NCBI GenBank assembly: GCA_016650295.1
Contig: JAENWA010000114.1
Span: forward strand, 62,001 to 126,000
Source: Desulfuromonadales bacterium
GTDB lineage: Bacteria; Desulfobacterota; Desulfuromonadia; Geobacterales; Pseudopelobacteraceae
DNA length: 64,000 nt
Direction: 5' to 3'
Shown here: piece by piece, positions 39,542-49,300 of the stretch
How positions within the stretch are numbered: the first letter of the stretch is position 1
Layout of the letters: the number at the start of each line of letters is the position of its first letter
Position numbers and translations under genes: made by a program
The notes under the pieces: generated by a model
Told to the model about the DNA's origin: nothing
What the model saw: only the letters and a program-made list of their open reading frames with translations
The model's database searches: none

Positions 39542-42500
39542 TTACGCCGCCGCCTTTAGCTCAATATCTTCCAGCAAATGAATAATCTTCGTTGCACCAA
39601 CATCCCCAAAAACCCCATCCAGACCTTCATTGTGAATGTCGGTAAAGGGTGGCTCATACAGCAGGCCGGGGTTCATGGTGCCGTTCTGGGTCAGGTAGCT
39701 GACCACCTGGTCGATGAACCTGATCTGGGTGGCCGAGTAGGTCGAGTTGTGCAGGAACTCGGCAAAGGCCTCGCTGGCTGCCCCGCGATCAAGACCTACA
39801 AGTTTGCGGATAAACGCCCCGAGGCTTTGCTGGTGGCCAAAAACCTTCTCGAAGCGCTCCCGATTGCCCACCTCTTCTGCTGTGAACAGCAGGCGCTCCA
39901 ACTCCTCCAGGTCCTGCCGGGTGATCTGTCGATTCATGCGCAACTTGTTGATGGTGATGTGGTTGGCATGGTCGCGGATGAACCGTTCTACCTTCAACCG
40001 GTACTGGCGCATTTCCTCGGCGCTGGCATAGCCCGGCACGTAGATCTCCGCATGCTCACCGATGGTGTCCTCAAAGTCGGTATAGACGATGGTCGCCTCG
40101 CTCTTGTCCAGGAATTTGATCAGCTCCCTCAGGCGCAGGCGCAGATCCTCCAGCAGCGGCAGGGTGATACCGGTCCACCAACTCTCGGTCTGCAGATCCA
40201 AGATCAGCTCCATCTGCTGGGCCACCATCGGGATAGTTCCTTTTCCCTCCAGTCGGGCGGCGATCTCCATAACCTTGTCCCGGTTGCGGGCAAAGGAGCT
40301 GGATTTCTCCAGCAGTGCCAACTGTAGATTCAGCAGCAGCAGGTCGAAGCGCTTGGCAGTCTCGTCCTTCTGGGGGAGTTCCACCGGCAGTCCTGCCAGG
40401 TGGAGTCTCACTTCAAGCTCATCCTCGGCACTCAGCCTGGACCAGTGATCTCTGACCGCGAATTTCTCCAGGTGACGGCGATGGGGCCGGACGATGAAGT
40501 TGTTCGGGTTCATCAGGGTCACCTCGCCATGCAGGGTATCCTCTATGCTCCCACGCAGACGCTGTACTCCATCTCCCGTCGGTATGTCCGGCTGTTGCAG
40601 CTGCAGCAGCAGGTTCAGCCGCTGTTTGAAGATCTTCTTGCCCAGCGATTCCTGGCTTGCGCCTTCGATACCTTCCGGGTTTTCGGCAAAGAACTCGAAG
40701 TTCTGGCAATAGTCGAAGACGTAGAAGTTCTGCTTATCCTGACCCGGTCCGAACAGGTCTTTGCAGAGCCGGGTGCCGCGTCCCATCATTTGGTGGAACT
40801 TGGTCTTGGAGCGGACCAGTTTGAAGAAGACCAGGTTGACGATCTCCGGCACGTCGATGCCGGTATCCAGCATATCCACCGAGATGGCGATGATCGGGTC
40901 GTCGTCCTTCTGGGAGAAGTCCTCAATCAGAGTCTGGGCGTAGGTCTCATAGTTGTCGATCACCCGGCAGAACTTGCCCTTCAGGTGGGGATAGCTCTTG
41001 TCGAAGCGCTCCTGGATGAAGAGGGCGTGGTTGTGGTTCTTGGCAAAGATGATGGTCTTGCCCAGCCGGTCGCCTCCCGCCACCTTGACGCCATAACGCA
41101 TCAGGTGCTCCAGCACCTTGTCCACCGTGTCCTCGTTGAACAGCCAGTTGTTTAGCGCCGACGACTCAATCTTCTCCGGCATGCCGCCGTTTTCCTCGTC
41201 CCAGAATTTCTCCTCGTACTCGGCCTGTTCCTCCGGGGAGAGTTCGTTGTACTTGACCCCTTCGCGCTGGAACTTGAGCGGCACGGAATGCGCCCTGGGC
41301 GGCACCAGGAAGCCGTCCGCCACCGCCTTTTCCAGTTCGTAATAAAAGGTCGGGACACCCTTCTCCAGCTCGAAGAGCGAGTAGGTGTTACGGTCCACTT
41401 CGGAGCGCGGCGTGGCGGTCAGGCCAAGCAGCAGTGAGTCGAAATACTCGAAGATGGCGCGGTACTTCTGATAGACCGAGCGGTGGGCCTCGTCGATCAC
41501 GATCAGATCGAAATGGCCGGGGCTGAAGCGCTTGTTGCCCCCCTTGGCGTCGTCGATGCAGTTCATCATGGTCGGATAGGTGGAGAGCACAATGCGGCTG
41601 GTGGTGTCGTCCTTAATCCTGGTGATGTTGACCGGGCTGGAGTGGGGCAGGTGCTCCTTGAAGGCGTTGCCGGCCTGGGTCAGCAGTGCGGTCCGGTCGG
41701 CCAGGAACAGCACCCGCTTGATCCAGTTGCACTTTTGCAGTAGTTCGATCAGGGCGATGACGGTGCGGGTCTTGCCGGTGCCGGTGGCCATGACCAGCAG
41801 CGCCTTGCGCAGCTTGCGCCGCTGGAAGTCCTCGGCGGTGCGGCGGATGGCCTCGTGCTGGTAGTAGCGCTCCACGATGGACTTGTTGATGGTCGCGCTG
41901 GTGATCTCCCGGATGCTGGTGCGGCGGTTGATCAGCAGTTGCAGTTCGTCCTTCTTGTAGAAGCCCTGTACCTTGCGGGGCGGATAGTTCAGGTCATCCC
42001 AGAGCCAGGTTTCGTAGCCATTAGTGAAGAAGATGATCGGGCGTTGCCCCTTCATCCGTTCCAGGCAGTCGGCGTACAGCTTGGCCTGCTGCTGGCCGAT
42101 GCGCGAGTCCTTCCTGGTTCGTTTGGCCTCCACCACCGCCAGGGGTAGGCCGTCGTCGCCCCACAGGACATAATCGACAAAGCCTTCGCCCTTGTCGTTG
42201 GGCATGCCGGTCACCGGGTACTCCAGCACATCCGGGGCCGTCAGGTCCCAGCCCGACTCCTTCAGCAGCAGATCGATGAAGTAATCCCTTGTTTCCGCCT
42301 CGGAATAATCATGGTCGTCGGGGGTCTGGCTGTTGCGTTCCTTGTATTCCTGAATCCTGGCCTTGAGAGCGGCGATCTCTTCTATCGTCCTGGCCAGCTC
42401 CGCTTCCTTGGCGGCCAGCCGGTCGTCCTTATCCGATTGTTCGGCCTGCAGTTTGGCCAGCTGTTCGGTGTTGCGGTCGGCAACGGCGCTATCCTTCTGC

Positions 42501-42922
42501 GGAATGCGGGTGATGTCGAAGAGCGGCTTGCCGATGGCTGCCGCGGACGGGGAATAGCTGCGGGCCAGCCAGTAGAGGACGTGGAAGAGTTCTTTGAGGG
42601 TGTGGAGGGAATCGCTGCTGCTGATCGGTTTGTCGCTATGGACGGCCAGGTTGCCGATTTTCTGGATAGTGAGGATCTTGGGGAAGAGGCAGGGTTCCAG
42701 GTTCTCCCGGAAGGTCGGTTCGTGGATCAAGGCGGCCAGGTTATCGGCATAGGGTTGCTTGAGGTAAGAGTCATTGGCATAGAGCCACTTCACTGCCCGT
42801 TCCAATGAGCGCCGCGCATAGAAACAACTGGTCCGCGGGGCACTATTGACGTTCTGCTCGGCTTCGCGGGCGGTGTCGAAGAGTTCGGGCCAGTCGGTTT
42901 TCAGGAACGTGAAGTTGGACAT
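39542..42922 (-). CDS. hsdR: Type I restriction enzyme R subunit (HsdR)
   Basis: HsdR_N nuclease region (VVEAKRTRKDSRIGQQQAKLYAD), Walker A MATGTGKTRTVIAL, Walker B VIDEAHRSVY. Confidence 0.95.
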   Translation of the reverse strand: MSNFTFLKTDWPELFDTAREAEQNVNSAPRTSCFYARRSLERAVKWLYANDSYLKQPYADNLAALIHEPTFRENLEPCLFPKILTIQKIGNLAVHSDKPISSSDSLHTLKELFHVLYWLARSYSPSAAAIGKPLFDITRIPQKDSAVADRNTEQLAKLQAEQSDKDDRLAAKEAELARTIEEIAALKARIQEYKERNSQTPDDHDYSEAETRDYFIDLLLKESGWDLTAPDVLEYPVTGMPNDKGEGFVDYVLWGDDGLPLAVVEAKRTRKDSRIGQQQAKLYADCLERMKGQRPIIFFTNGYETWLWDDLNYPPRKVQGFYKKDELQLLINRRTSIREITSATINKSIVERYYQHEAIRRTAEDFQRRKLRKALLVMATGTGKTRTVIALIELLQKCNWIKRVLFLADRTALLTQAGNAFKEHLPHSSPVNITRIKDDTTSRIVLSTYPTMMNCIDDAKGGNKRFSPGHFDLIVIDEAHRSVYQKYRAIFEYFDSLLLGLTATPRSEVDRNTYSLFELEKGVPTFYYELEKAVADGFLVPPRAHSVPLKFQREGVKYNELSPEEQAEYEEKFWDEENGGMPEKIESSALNNWLFNEDTVDKVLEHLMRYGVKVAGGDRLGKTIIFAKNHNHALFIQERFDKSYPHLKGKFCRVIDNYETYAQTLIEDFSQKDDDPIIAISVDMLDTGIDVPEIVNLVFFKLVRSKTKFHQMMGRGTRLCKDLFGPGQDKQNFYVFDYCQNFEFFAENPEGIEGASQESLGKKIFKQRLNLLLQLQQPDIPTGDGVQRLRGSIEDTLHGEVTLMNPNNFIVRPHRRHLEKFAVRDHWSRLSAEDELEVRLHLAGLPVELPQKDETAKRFDLLLLNLQLALLEKSSSFARNRDKVMEIAARLEGKGTIPMVAQQMELILDLQTESWWTGITLPLLEDLRLRLRELIKFLDKSEATIVYTDFEDTIGEHAEIYVPGYASAEEMRQYRLKVERFIRDHANHITINKLRMNRQITRQDLEELERLLFTAEEVGNRERFEKVFGHQQSLGAFIRKLVGLDRGAASEAFAEFLHNSTYSATQIRFIDQVVSYLTQNGTMNPGLLYEPPFTDIHNEGLDGVFGDVGATKIIHLLEDIELKAAA

Positions 42923-43049
42923 TTGCGACTCCGTCGCATCAGGTTATTGTCATATCTGCTGCGCATTATGCGCACTATAAATAGCATTCATTCGCTTTGA
43001 AGTTTTCTGCCACTGCACATAACGTCCATCTACAGAAAATACGCTACAG

Positions 43050-44036
43050 CTAGTCATTGCTCCGGTTTATCAGATTGACAATCACCTTGACGATGGTTTC
43101 TTTCTCCTCCGGCCTGCTTTCAGCAATCAGCAAGGTCAACGCCACCAGGGCGTTATCAGCCAGACGCTTGCTGCCGTCGCCTCGATAGAGAATAGCGTTC
43201 ATGCCAAGGAAATAGATGAACAGGGCGGCGGCAATCCGCTTGTTGCCATCACTGAATGCGTGGTTTTTGACGACAAAGTAAAGGAGGTTTGCTCCCTTTT
43301 CTTCTACGCTCGGGTAGAGTTCCTCGCCTCCGAAAGTCTGATAGATGGTTCCAAGGGCACTTTTGAAGCCCTGATCCTTTTCGATGCCGAACAGGCCGTC
43401 AAATTCCCCTTTCATGGAGGCAACAATCCCGATTGCTTCGTCGTAGTTAATAACGTGCAGCGCTTGTCGGGTAGTTTCCTCAATGGCTAAGGTACCGTGG
43501 TCGTAACGATCCAATAGGTTCAGGGCATAAGCGTAGTCGGTGATGACCCGCAGTACATCCTTGCCGGTTTCGCTGACCAGTTCCTGATTGGCCAGGGTGC
43601 GGGCCAGTAGTTCTACAGTCTGACGCATTTCGGCCAGTTTTTCGGACTGATCACGGAAGCGCTGTTCGTTGATTGAGTATCCCTTGACGATGTAGTCGCG
43701 CAGAACACGCGTGGCCCACTGGCGGAATCGGGTTGCCTGATAGCTGTTGACCCGGTAGCCTACGGCGATTATTGCATCGAGATTATAGTATCTAGTCTTA
43801 TAGTTTTTGCCATCGGCGGCAGTTGTTTCCAAAATGGAAATAACTGCCGCCTCTATCAACTCACGAGCAGAAAATATGTTTTTCAGATGTTTGTTAATTG
43901 CAGGGACTTTGACAGAAAATAATTCGGCCAATTGTGCTTGAGTCAGCCATACCGTATCGTGATCAAGGTGGACTTCGAGGGAAGCTGCGCCGCTTTCAGA
44001 CTGATAGATGACAATGTCGCTTTTTTCAGCACTCAT
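43050..44036 (-). CDS. RhuM-family protein with C-terminal Fic/Doc domain
   Basis: N-terminal RhuM: WLTQAQLAELFSVKVPAINKHLKNIF...YYNLDAIIAVGYRVNSYQATRFRQWATRVLRDYIVKGY. C-terminal Fic/Doc motif VVKNHAFSDGNKRIAAALF. Confidence 0.9.
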   Translation of the reverse strand: MSAEKSDIVIYQSESGAASLEVHLDHDTVWLTQAQLAELFSVKVPAINKHLKNIFSARELIEAAVISILETTAADGKNYKTRYYNLDAIIAVGYRVNSYQATRFRQWATRVLRDYIVKGYSINEQRFRDQSEKLAEMRQTVELLARTLANQELVSETGKDVLRVITDYAYALNLLDRYDHGTLAIEETTRQALHVINYDEAIGIVASMKGEFDGLFGIEKDQGFKSALGTIYQTFGGEELYPSVEEKGANLLYFVVKNHAFSDGNKRIAAALFIYFLGMNAILYRGDGSKRLADNALVALTLLIAESRPEEKETIVKVIVNLINRSND

Positions 44037-44314
44037 GACGTTGATCCCCGTTGAACGGTATTACCGCTGTGGACGGCCTGGTTACCGATTTTCTGAACTC
44101 TTTCCATTTTGGAAACAGTTGCCGATGCATCAAGCTCTCCGCTTCCCAGTATATTACGGACATGCTTCGAGACAGCAGGAACATTCACGTCAAACAGTTC
44201 TGCAAGCTGAGACTGTGCAAGCCAGTTTGTATCTTCATGAAGGCTTACCTCAAGGCGAGTAGTGCCATCCGGACTCTTGTACAGGATGATTTCATCGGGA
44301 GATTGGCGTATCAT
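44033..44314 (-). pseudogene. Chimeric remnant: RhuM N-terminus joined to an hsdR-like fragment
   Basis: MIRQSPDEIILYKSPDGTTRLEVSLHEDTNWLAQSQLAELFDVNVPAVSKHVRNILGSGELDASATVSKMERV (RhuM-like), then QKIGNQAVHSG, matching QKIGNLAVHSD of intact HsdR, then an early stop. Confidence 0.75.
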
Positions 44315-44655
44315 GGGAAACTCCTGCGAGTTCGTGCAAAAAATGCAGCAACTGAAAATAGTGGATCTATTTGTCGAGAAGTTACGGGGATATGGACCGG
44401 ACTGATGTTCTCGCAGTAGATTCTTTCCCAGGTCCGATAGAGTCCTGAATTGTCGGCGTAGGGTTGCTTGAGGTAGGAGTCATTGGCATAGAGCCACTTC
44501 ACCGCCCGTTCCAGCGAGCGTCGGGCGTACAACCGGTGGCTGAGCTGTAGGGTGAGCGGAGTCGAGCCCGAAGTCGAAGCCACGTTCTGCCCGGCTTCAC
44601 GGGCGGTTTCGTACAGTTCGGGCCAGTCGGTTTTCAGGAAAGTGAAATTACTCAT
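44311..44655 (-). pseudogene. Truncated duplicate of the hsdR 5' end with a REP-like insertion
   Basis: MSNFTFLKTDWPELYETAREAGQNVAS...YARRSLERAVKWLYANDSYLKQPYADN matches the N-terminus of HsdR (39542..42922) apart from the inserted STSGSTPLTLQLSHRL; unrelated sequence follows ADN. Confidence 0.88.
44535..44583. repeat. REP-like palindromic insertion in the truncated hsdR copy
   Basis: GGTGGCTGAGCTGTAGGGTGAGCGGAGTCGAGCCCGAAGTCGAAGCCAC; same core GAGCGGAGTCGA as the elements in hsdM. Confidence 0.7.
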
Positions 44656-44668
44656 TTCTACTCCACAC

Positions 44669-44820
44669 TCATTCTGTTATGCACGACTTAATTGCAATGT
44701 GCATATTTTGCATATTGCTTTTTTCATTCAGTTCCTCGTCCTTGAAAACATTCCGAATATGACGGGAGATAACTGACTGGTCACAGGCAATCAAATTAAC
44801 CGCCCGCTCCAGCGAGCCAA
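44669..44820 (-). pseudogene. Second chimeric remnant: hsdR fragment (SLERAV) joined to a RhuM fragment
   Basis: Minus-strand reading: *LGSLERAVNLIACDQSVISRHIRNVFKDEELNEKSNMQNMHIAIKSCITE*. SLERAV is HsdR-like; QSVISRHIRNVFKDEELNEKSN is RhuM-like. Absent from the ORF track. Confidence 0.7.
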
Positions 44821-44821
44821 G

Positions 44822-46219
44822 CTACTTCAGTATTTCCCAACGCCCGGCTTTAGTAGCGCCAGTGTGTTTCAAGACACCTTTGGCTTTAAGCTTTTTTATG
44901 TGATAGTAGACGCCATCTTCAGTCAGCCCCATCTGTACTGCCAGCTCTTTCTGGGTGATAACAGGATTTGCTGCAAGTATTTCAATAACAATTTTTTCAG
45001 CGGTTCTCAGTTCCTTATTCGTAGTTTCTTCCGTAGTTTCTTCCGTAGTTTCTTCCGTAGTTTCTTTGATAGTTCTATGGCGTTTCTTTGGCGTTTCTTT
45101 GGTGTTTTCTCCCGTAGTACCCACAGTTTCTTCTTCCTCCACGAACGAAGGCCGGTCAAAGCTGGCGATAAAGATATGGGAGATTTCACGAAATTTGACG
45201 TCCGGGGCGTTCTTCAGAATAAGCGGCATGCCGCGCCCCCATGCCTCTACCATCTGGATACGGCGCAACAAATTGGCGATGAGCGGATTGCGGCGTTTGG
45301 AAACATTTCCGTGCAGCATTTTTTCGATGGTCATGTCGTCATACAATCCACCGGGGCTGCGAATTTCGACACGATTTTTGAACACGGCAATCTGCACATA
45401 GTCCGGATCACGGTAGTCACGATGACAGAAGGCGTTGATGATGGCCTCCCGCATGGCTTCGCTGGATATTTCCGGCACATCTTCGCGGTAGAGCCCCTTC
45501 AGACGCATGCCGATGTGGATGTTCTTGAGGATATACTTCTGGGCTTCCTCGATCAGTTCAAGCATATCGCCGTCGAAGTCGTGACGGTCGATTATGGTGG
45601 CGCTATCGGTTGTGGCAAAGACGGCGCAGCGCAGTTGCATGGGGGCGGTTTTGGCAAAAAACAACGATGCTGCATTGAACAGCCGCCCCTCCTTTGTCAC
45701 GCCAAGCTTTTCCAGCGCATTCGCTGGCGAGTCCCAGGTGAGCCCGGCCCGTTCGACAAAACGTTTGAGTTTGACATCGTCCAGATCTTCAAACGCGACT
45801 GTACTGGTTTCGCTATCCCAGTGGAGAAGATCACGGTTCTTGGCAAGGATAAGATTTTCAAGCTCTTTGGCGCTGATTTGCCGGTCTTCATCGGCAACAC
45901 GCATGTAGGCTCTGCCGTAGGCGAAATAGGGGGCTTCCCTGCCCTTGAAGGTAACCTTTATGCAGGCCACTCCGTCGCGGCTGACAATTTCAACAGTGGG
46001 GTAAATTCTCGGCTCGATATGCGCGGCAATGGACTGGGAGATGTCCCGCAAGGTCTTTTCGCTGGCATCAAGCCCGACCGCCTTGCCATCATTGCGTATC
46101 CCGAACCAGAGCTCGCCATGCTTGTGCTTGTTCAAAATGGCAACAATGGAAATGAGCCCTTCTTTCAGCTCGGCAAGGCTCTTTTTGTATTCGATTGTTT
46201 CGGTTTCGGTTTTGGTCAT
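44822..46219 (-). CDS. AlbA_2 / Schlafen-like (AAA_4, COG2865-type) ATP-binding protein with C-terminal winged helix
   Basis: ETIEYKKSLAELKEGLISIVAILNKHKHGELWFGIRNDGKAVGLD...INAFCHRDYRDPDYVQIAVFKNRVEIRSPGGLYDD...RRNPLIANLLRRIQMVEAWGRGMP; C-terminal HTH VITQKELAVQMGLTEDGVYYHIKKL. Confidence 0.88.
   Translation of the reverse strand: MTKTETETIEYKKSLAELKEGLISIVAILNKHKHGELWFGIRNDGKAVGLDASEKTLRDISQSIAAHIEPRIYPTVEIVSRDGVACIKVTFKGREAPYFAYGRAYMRVADEDRQISAKELENLILAKNRDLLHWDSETSTVAFEDLDDVKLKRFVERAGLTWDSPANALEKLGVTKEGRLFNAASLFFAKTAPMQLRCAVFATTDSATIIDRHDFDGDMLELIEEAQKYILKNIHIGMRLKGLYREDVPEISSEAMREAIINAFCHRDYRDPDYVQIAVFKNRVEIRSPGGLYDDMTIEKMLHGNVSKRRNPLIANLLRRIQMVEAWGRGMPLILKNAPDVKFREISHIFIASFDRPSFVEEEETVGTTGENTKETPKKRHRTIKETTEETTEETTEETTNKELRTAEKIVIEILAANPVITQKELAVQMGLTEDGVYYHIKKLKAKGVLKHTGATKAGRWEILK
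45021..45068 (-). repeat. 12-bp tandem repeat (4 units, last one diverged), encodes EETT/KETT
   Basis: gtagtttcttcc x3 then gtagtttctttg; translated KETTEETTEETTEETT. Confidence 0.9.
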
Positions 46220-46267
46220 GGCTACATTTCCAATATTGCTTCTGCGAACGCCTGATATCTTTACCGT

Positions 46268-46320
46268 TGGCTGAGCGGAGTCGAAGCCAGGTTCTGCTTG
46301 GCTTAGCGTGCGGTTTCTCC
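46268..46320 (-). pseudogene. Third decayed hsdR 5' fragment carrying a REP-like insert
   Basis: Minus strand gaaaccgcacgctaagccaagcagaacctggcttcgactccgctcagcca = ETAR*AKQNLASTPLSQ, versus ETAREAGQNVASTSGSTPL in the 44311..44655 copy. Confidence 0.65.
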
Positions 46321-46326
46321 TCGTTG

Positions 46327-49300
46327 TTAATGCCCCTTCTCTTTGTCATCGTTTTTAGGCAACTCCTCTTCAATCAACTTAGTTGCCTTTTCAACAAGTT
46401 TAATATTCGGATGCTTTGCCCCCGTGGAATGCTTTGCAACAGACATACCTGCCAATCGTAGCAACTGTTGTCGAGTCCTCTCAGTGGAAAAACTGGCATT
46501 GTATTCATGCCGGAGTGCTGCGTAAACCCTACTCAAATAAAACGAATTTTTATGTGTTCGCACTACAAAACTTTCAATCTCCTTCTCCCAACCAGGAGGT
46601 CTTTGCATTGCCATTACCAATAGAACCATCATTTCTCCAAGTGTTCCTTGGTTGGCTTGAACATAGCCGCTCAATAACGCACCCATCTTTTTGGAAAATA
46701 GATCTTCTTGAAACCACTTCACGACGTTATCAGCTAGTACAGCCATGATAGCTTCCCATCGTTCTCTATCGGTTTTTTTATTATCAAAGTCCTTTGTCAA
46801 ATAGAAACCCATCCCCTCAAAATTTGCACTTCTTCGTTCGGCTAAAAGCGGAGAGAGAATAACCAAAATTTGACAGACCCGAATCCAACAGCGTAGAACC
46901 TCATTAAGCAATTCATTCTTTAAACTTGGCAAGACATGATCACTATTTCGTAGCGCACGAGCGGCCCCCTTCATCGTTTGAACCATTTGCAAGAGCGTTG
47001 ACTCGTTAATAAACTTTGCCAACTCCTGGTTATATGGTTTCCCACGATTATAACCTTTATCTGCTATCGCATCTTTAATGGCTGCGGGGAGGGATGAATC
47101 AGCCACACTTTCGGCAACATGGCGTTCCATATCCTCTAAAGACTTTTCACTCGGCTTCCATTGCGCATCCTGATATGGATTAAACGTTTCGGTAATTCCT
47201 GTCCGGTTCAAAAAATCAGAATTCATTCGCTTTAAATCCTCTGTTAAGCGACTAACTGCATCCGACCTCCTCCTGTCAATGCCTGTATAAAATTCGATGA
47301 TCTCAGGAATTGCTGAGTATCGACCTTCACTGAGAATAAATTCTGCAAATGTTGAATCATGGTGCATCCGATGTGCTGCGAAAAAATAGAGCCAGTAACT
47401 AAACCGAAATTCAAACATAAAACCCTTACGGATTAGGATGTTTTCAGAGACTAAAAATGCGAAAAGCACTTCACGATCCAAATCGAGTATTTGGGTTTTA
47501 CAATATTCCTGCACCTTGCTGTAAAATTCATTTTTTGTAAACGAGGCCTTTCTGGAGCGAATGAGCCACTCACAAACATAACCAAGGGCGTATTCACAGT
47601 CTTTTAAGTCGGGTCTTGTCGCATATCGCGGAATTTTGTCAAACTGATAAAACAGTAAGTAAAGAACTCTACCAATCATTTCTGTTCTATTAACAGGACT
47701 ATCATCAAAGGATTGCTCTAAAAGCTTTAGAATTAATAAACAGTTTAGTGGGGTTCTATGGATATTGAGAGCATCAATGTCATCTATAAGTTTCTTTGTT
47801 ACCAGATTATCATCCAGAGAGCTCAAATCTTTGATGTAGTCAACAACGAGACCCCGAATACTCGCTCGCGTTAGTGCCCAGAGGTAAAGAGCTTCAAATT
47901 CTGTAACTTCATCCGATTCAATACTGTTAGCGATTTCTGAGCAATCGTCGAGACCATGAAGAATCACAATTGGAATGCTTGGAAATTCAGCTTGGATCTC
48001 ACGTAACGCACGTTTTGCACTCTTATCATTCTGCCAATTATCAAGGAGGATGCCAGCTAAGGCCGCACGATCAATGTTTAGCTCTGTGCACCTATCAACA
48101 ATATGATTGATTACTCCTTGTTTGTGGGAAGGCATTGAAGAAGTATCAACCATCGCAATTGCAGTACCGTTGGCAGCTTGACGATGATGTTCTAATGCAA
48201 TGAAACGACCAATACAGGTTAGTCCAAATTGTTTAGGCGCTCGAATGATGCAAGAACGCAAATCTAAGCTGATGTCACTAGGACTTATCATTACAATAGC
48301 TTCTTTTTCGTTTGTGGTTTCTGGCTTATTTGCTAAATCTCTTTCGACCCATATCTGTTTTTTTGAAGAATAACAGGTAATCGCCTCATCAAACTCAGCC
48401 TGAAGCACAGCTCGTGTATCAATAGGCCGCGAAATAGGAGGCATAACTTCTATTATTTCGTCATTATAATTGCAGGCAGAAAACTCTCTTGTACCCGTAT
48501 CATTGTCAGCCAAAGCAGTTCCAAGCACAAACTTATGCGTCTGAGTCCATTGCCTGTAGAGGACTTCAATTTCCCCACTGCTAGTCTCAACACTTACGAA
48601 CGAATAGCCCAATAGATCTGATTTTTTTGAAAACAATTGAGGAGCAGCGCAATGAACAAAACCACCCATCCCTCGCGACGAGAAAGTAGCCGTTCCCTGG
48701 TGTCTATGGCCGGACAGAACTAATGTGAATTTTTCTGCGATGATATTCTCAAGTTCATTCTTTGCCCAATCAACTAACCAATCTAAAGGGTGATGCATAA
48801 CCAAAACTCGAACGTTAGAATTATTTTCAGCCAGCCATTTTTGGAGGGAGCGAGTATCTATATGAAGTCGTTCTTTGTCTGAAAAAGGTTTACCAGAAGA
48901 GTCCTCCAATCCTCCAAGCGAACAAAGAGCGGTATTGAGGCAATACACACCAATTCCGTTATTCAAATCCCATCCAGTGCCCCCCAAGTGTCCCGCGCAA
49001 CAGGTATGATGTGCAAACTTCGCTTCACAAGAAACATAGTTTTTGAAATTCTCTGCAAAAAACATTTTTGATAACTGGGGAAGAGTGTCATTGAACGTTC
49101 GCTCATCTTTGATGGCGGTTAAAGCACCTTCCTGTATGAGAACCAATGGTTTGAGCGCACTTCGTGATATATCGTGATTTCCTGGCACACTGATACGCCG
49201 TTCACGTGGCAACCCAATTGAATCTAATACTTTTGAGAATTTCCCCAGAAAAGCAGCGTACTGTGCGTCGTGTTCACCCTTTAACACGAGATCTCCTGAA

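Noticed and set aside
40400-41155. 251-aa plus-strand ORF antisense to hsdR (and similar long antisense ORFs opposite hsdM, recC, recB, metG)
   Set aside because: High-GC shadow ORFs produced by codon bias of the sense gene; no domain logic.
45021-45068. Considered as a CRISPR-like array
   Set aside because: Units are contiguous 12-mers without spacers; coding tandem repeat, not CRISPR. No CRISPR array or cas gene seen anywhere in the window.
44864-46255. 463-aa plus-strand ORF antisense to the AlbA_2 ATPase gene
   Set aside because: Exactly opposite a well-supported Schlafen/AlbA_2-like CDS with conserved motifs; the FRSFFRSFFRSFF run is just the complement of the 12-bp repeat.
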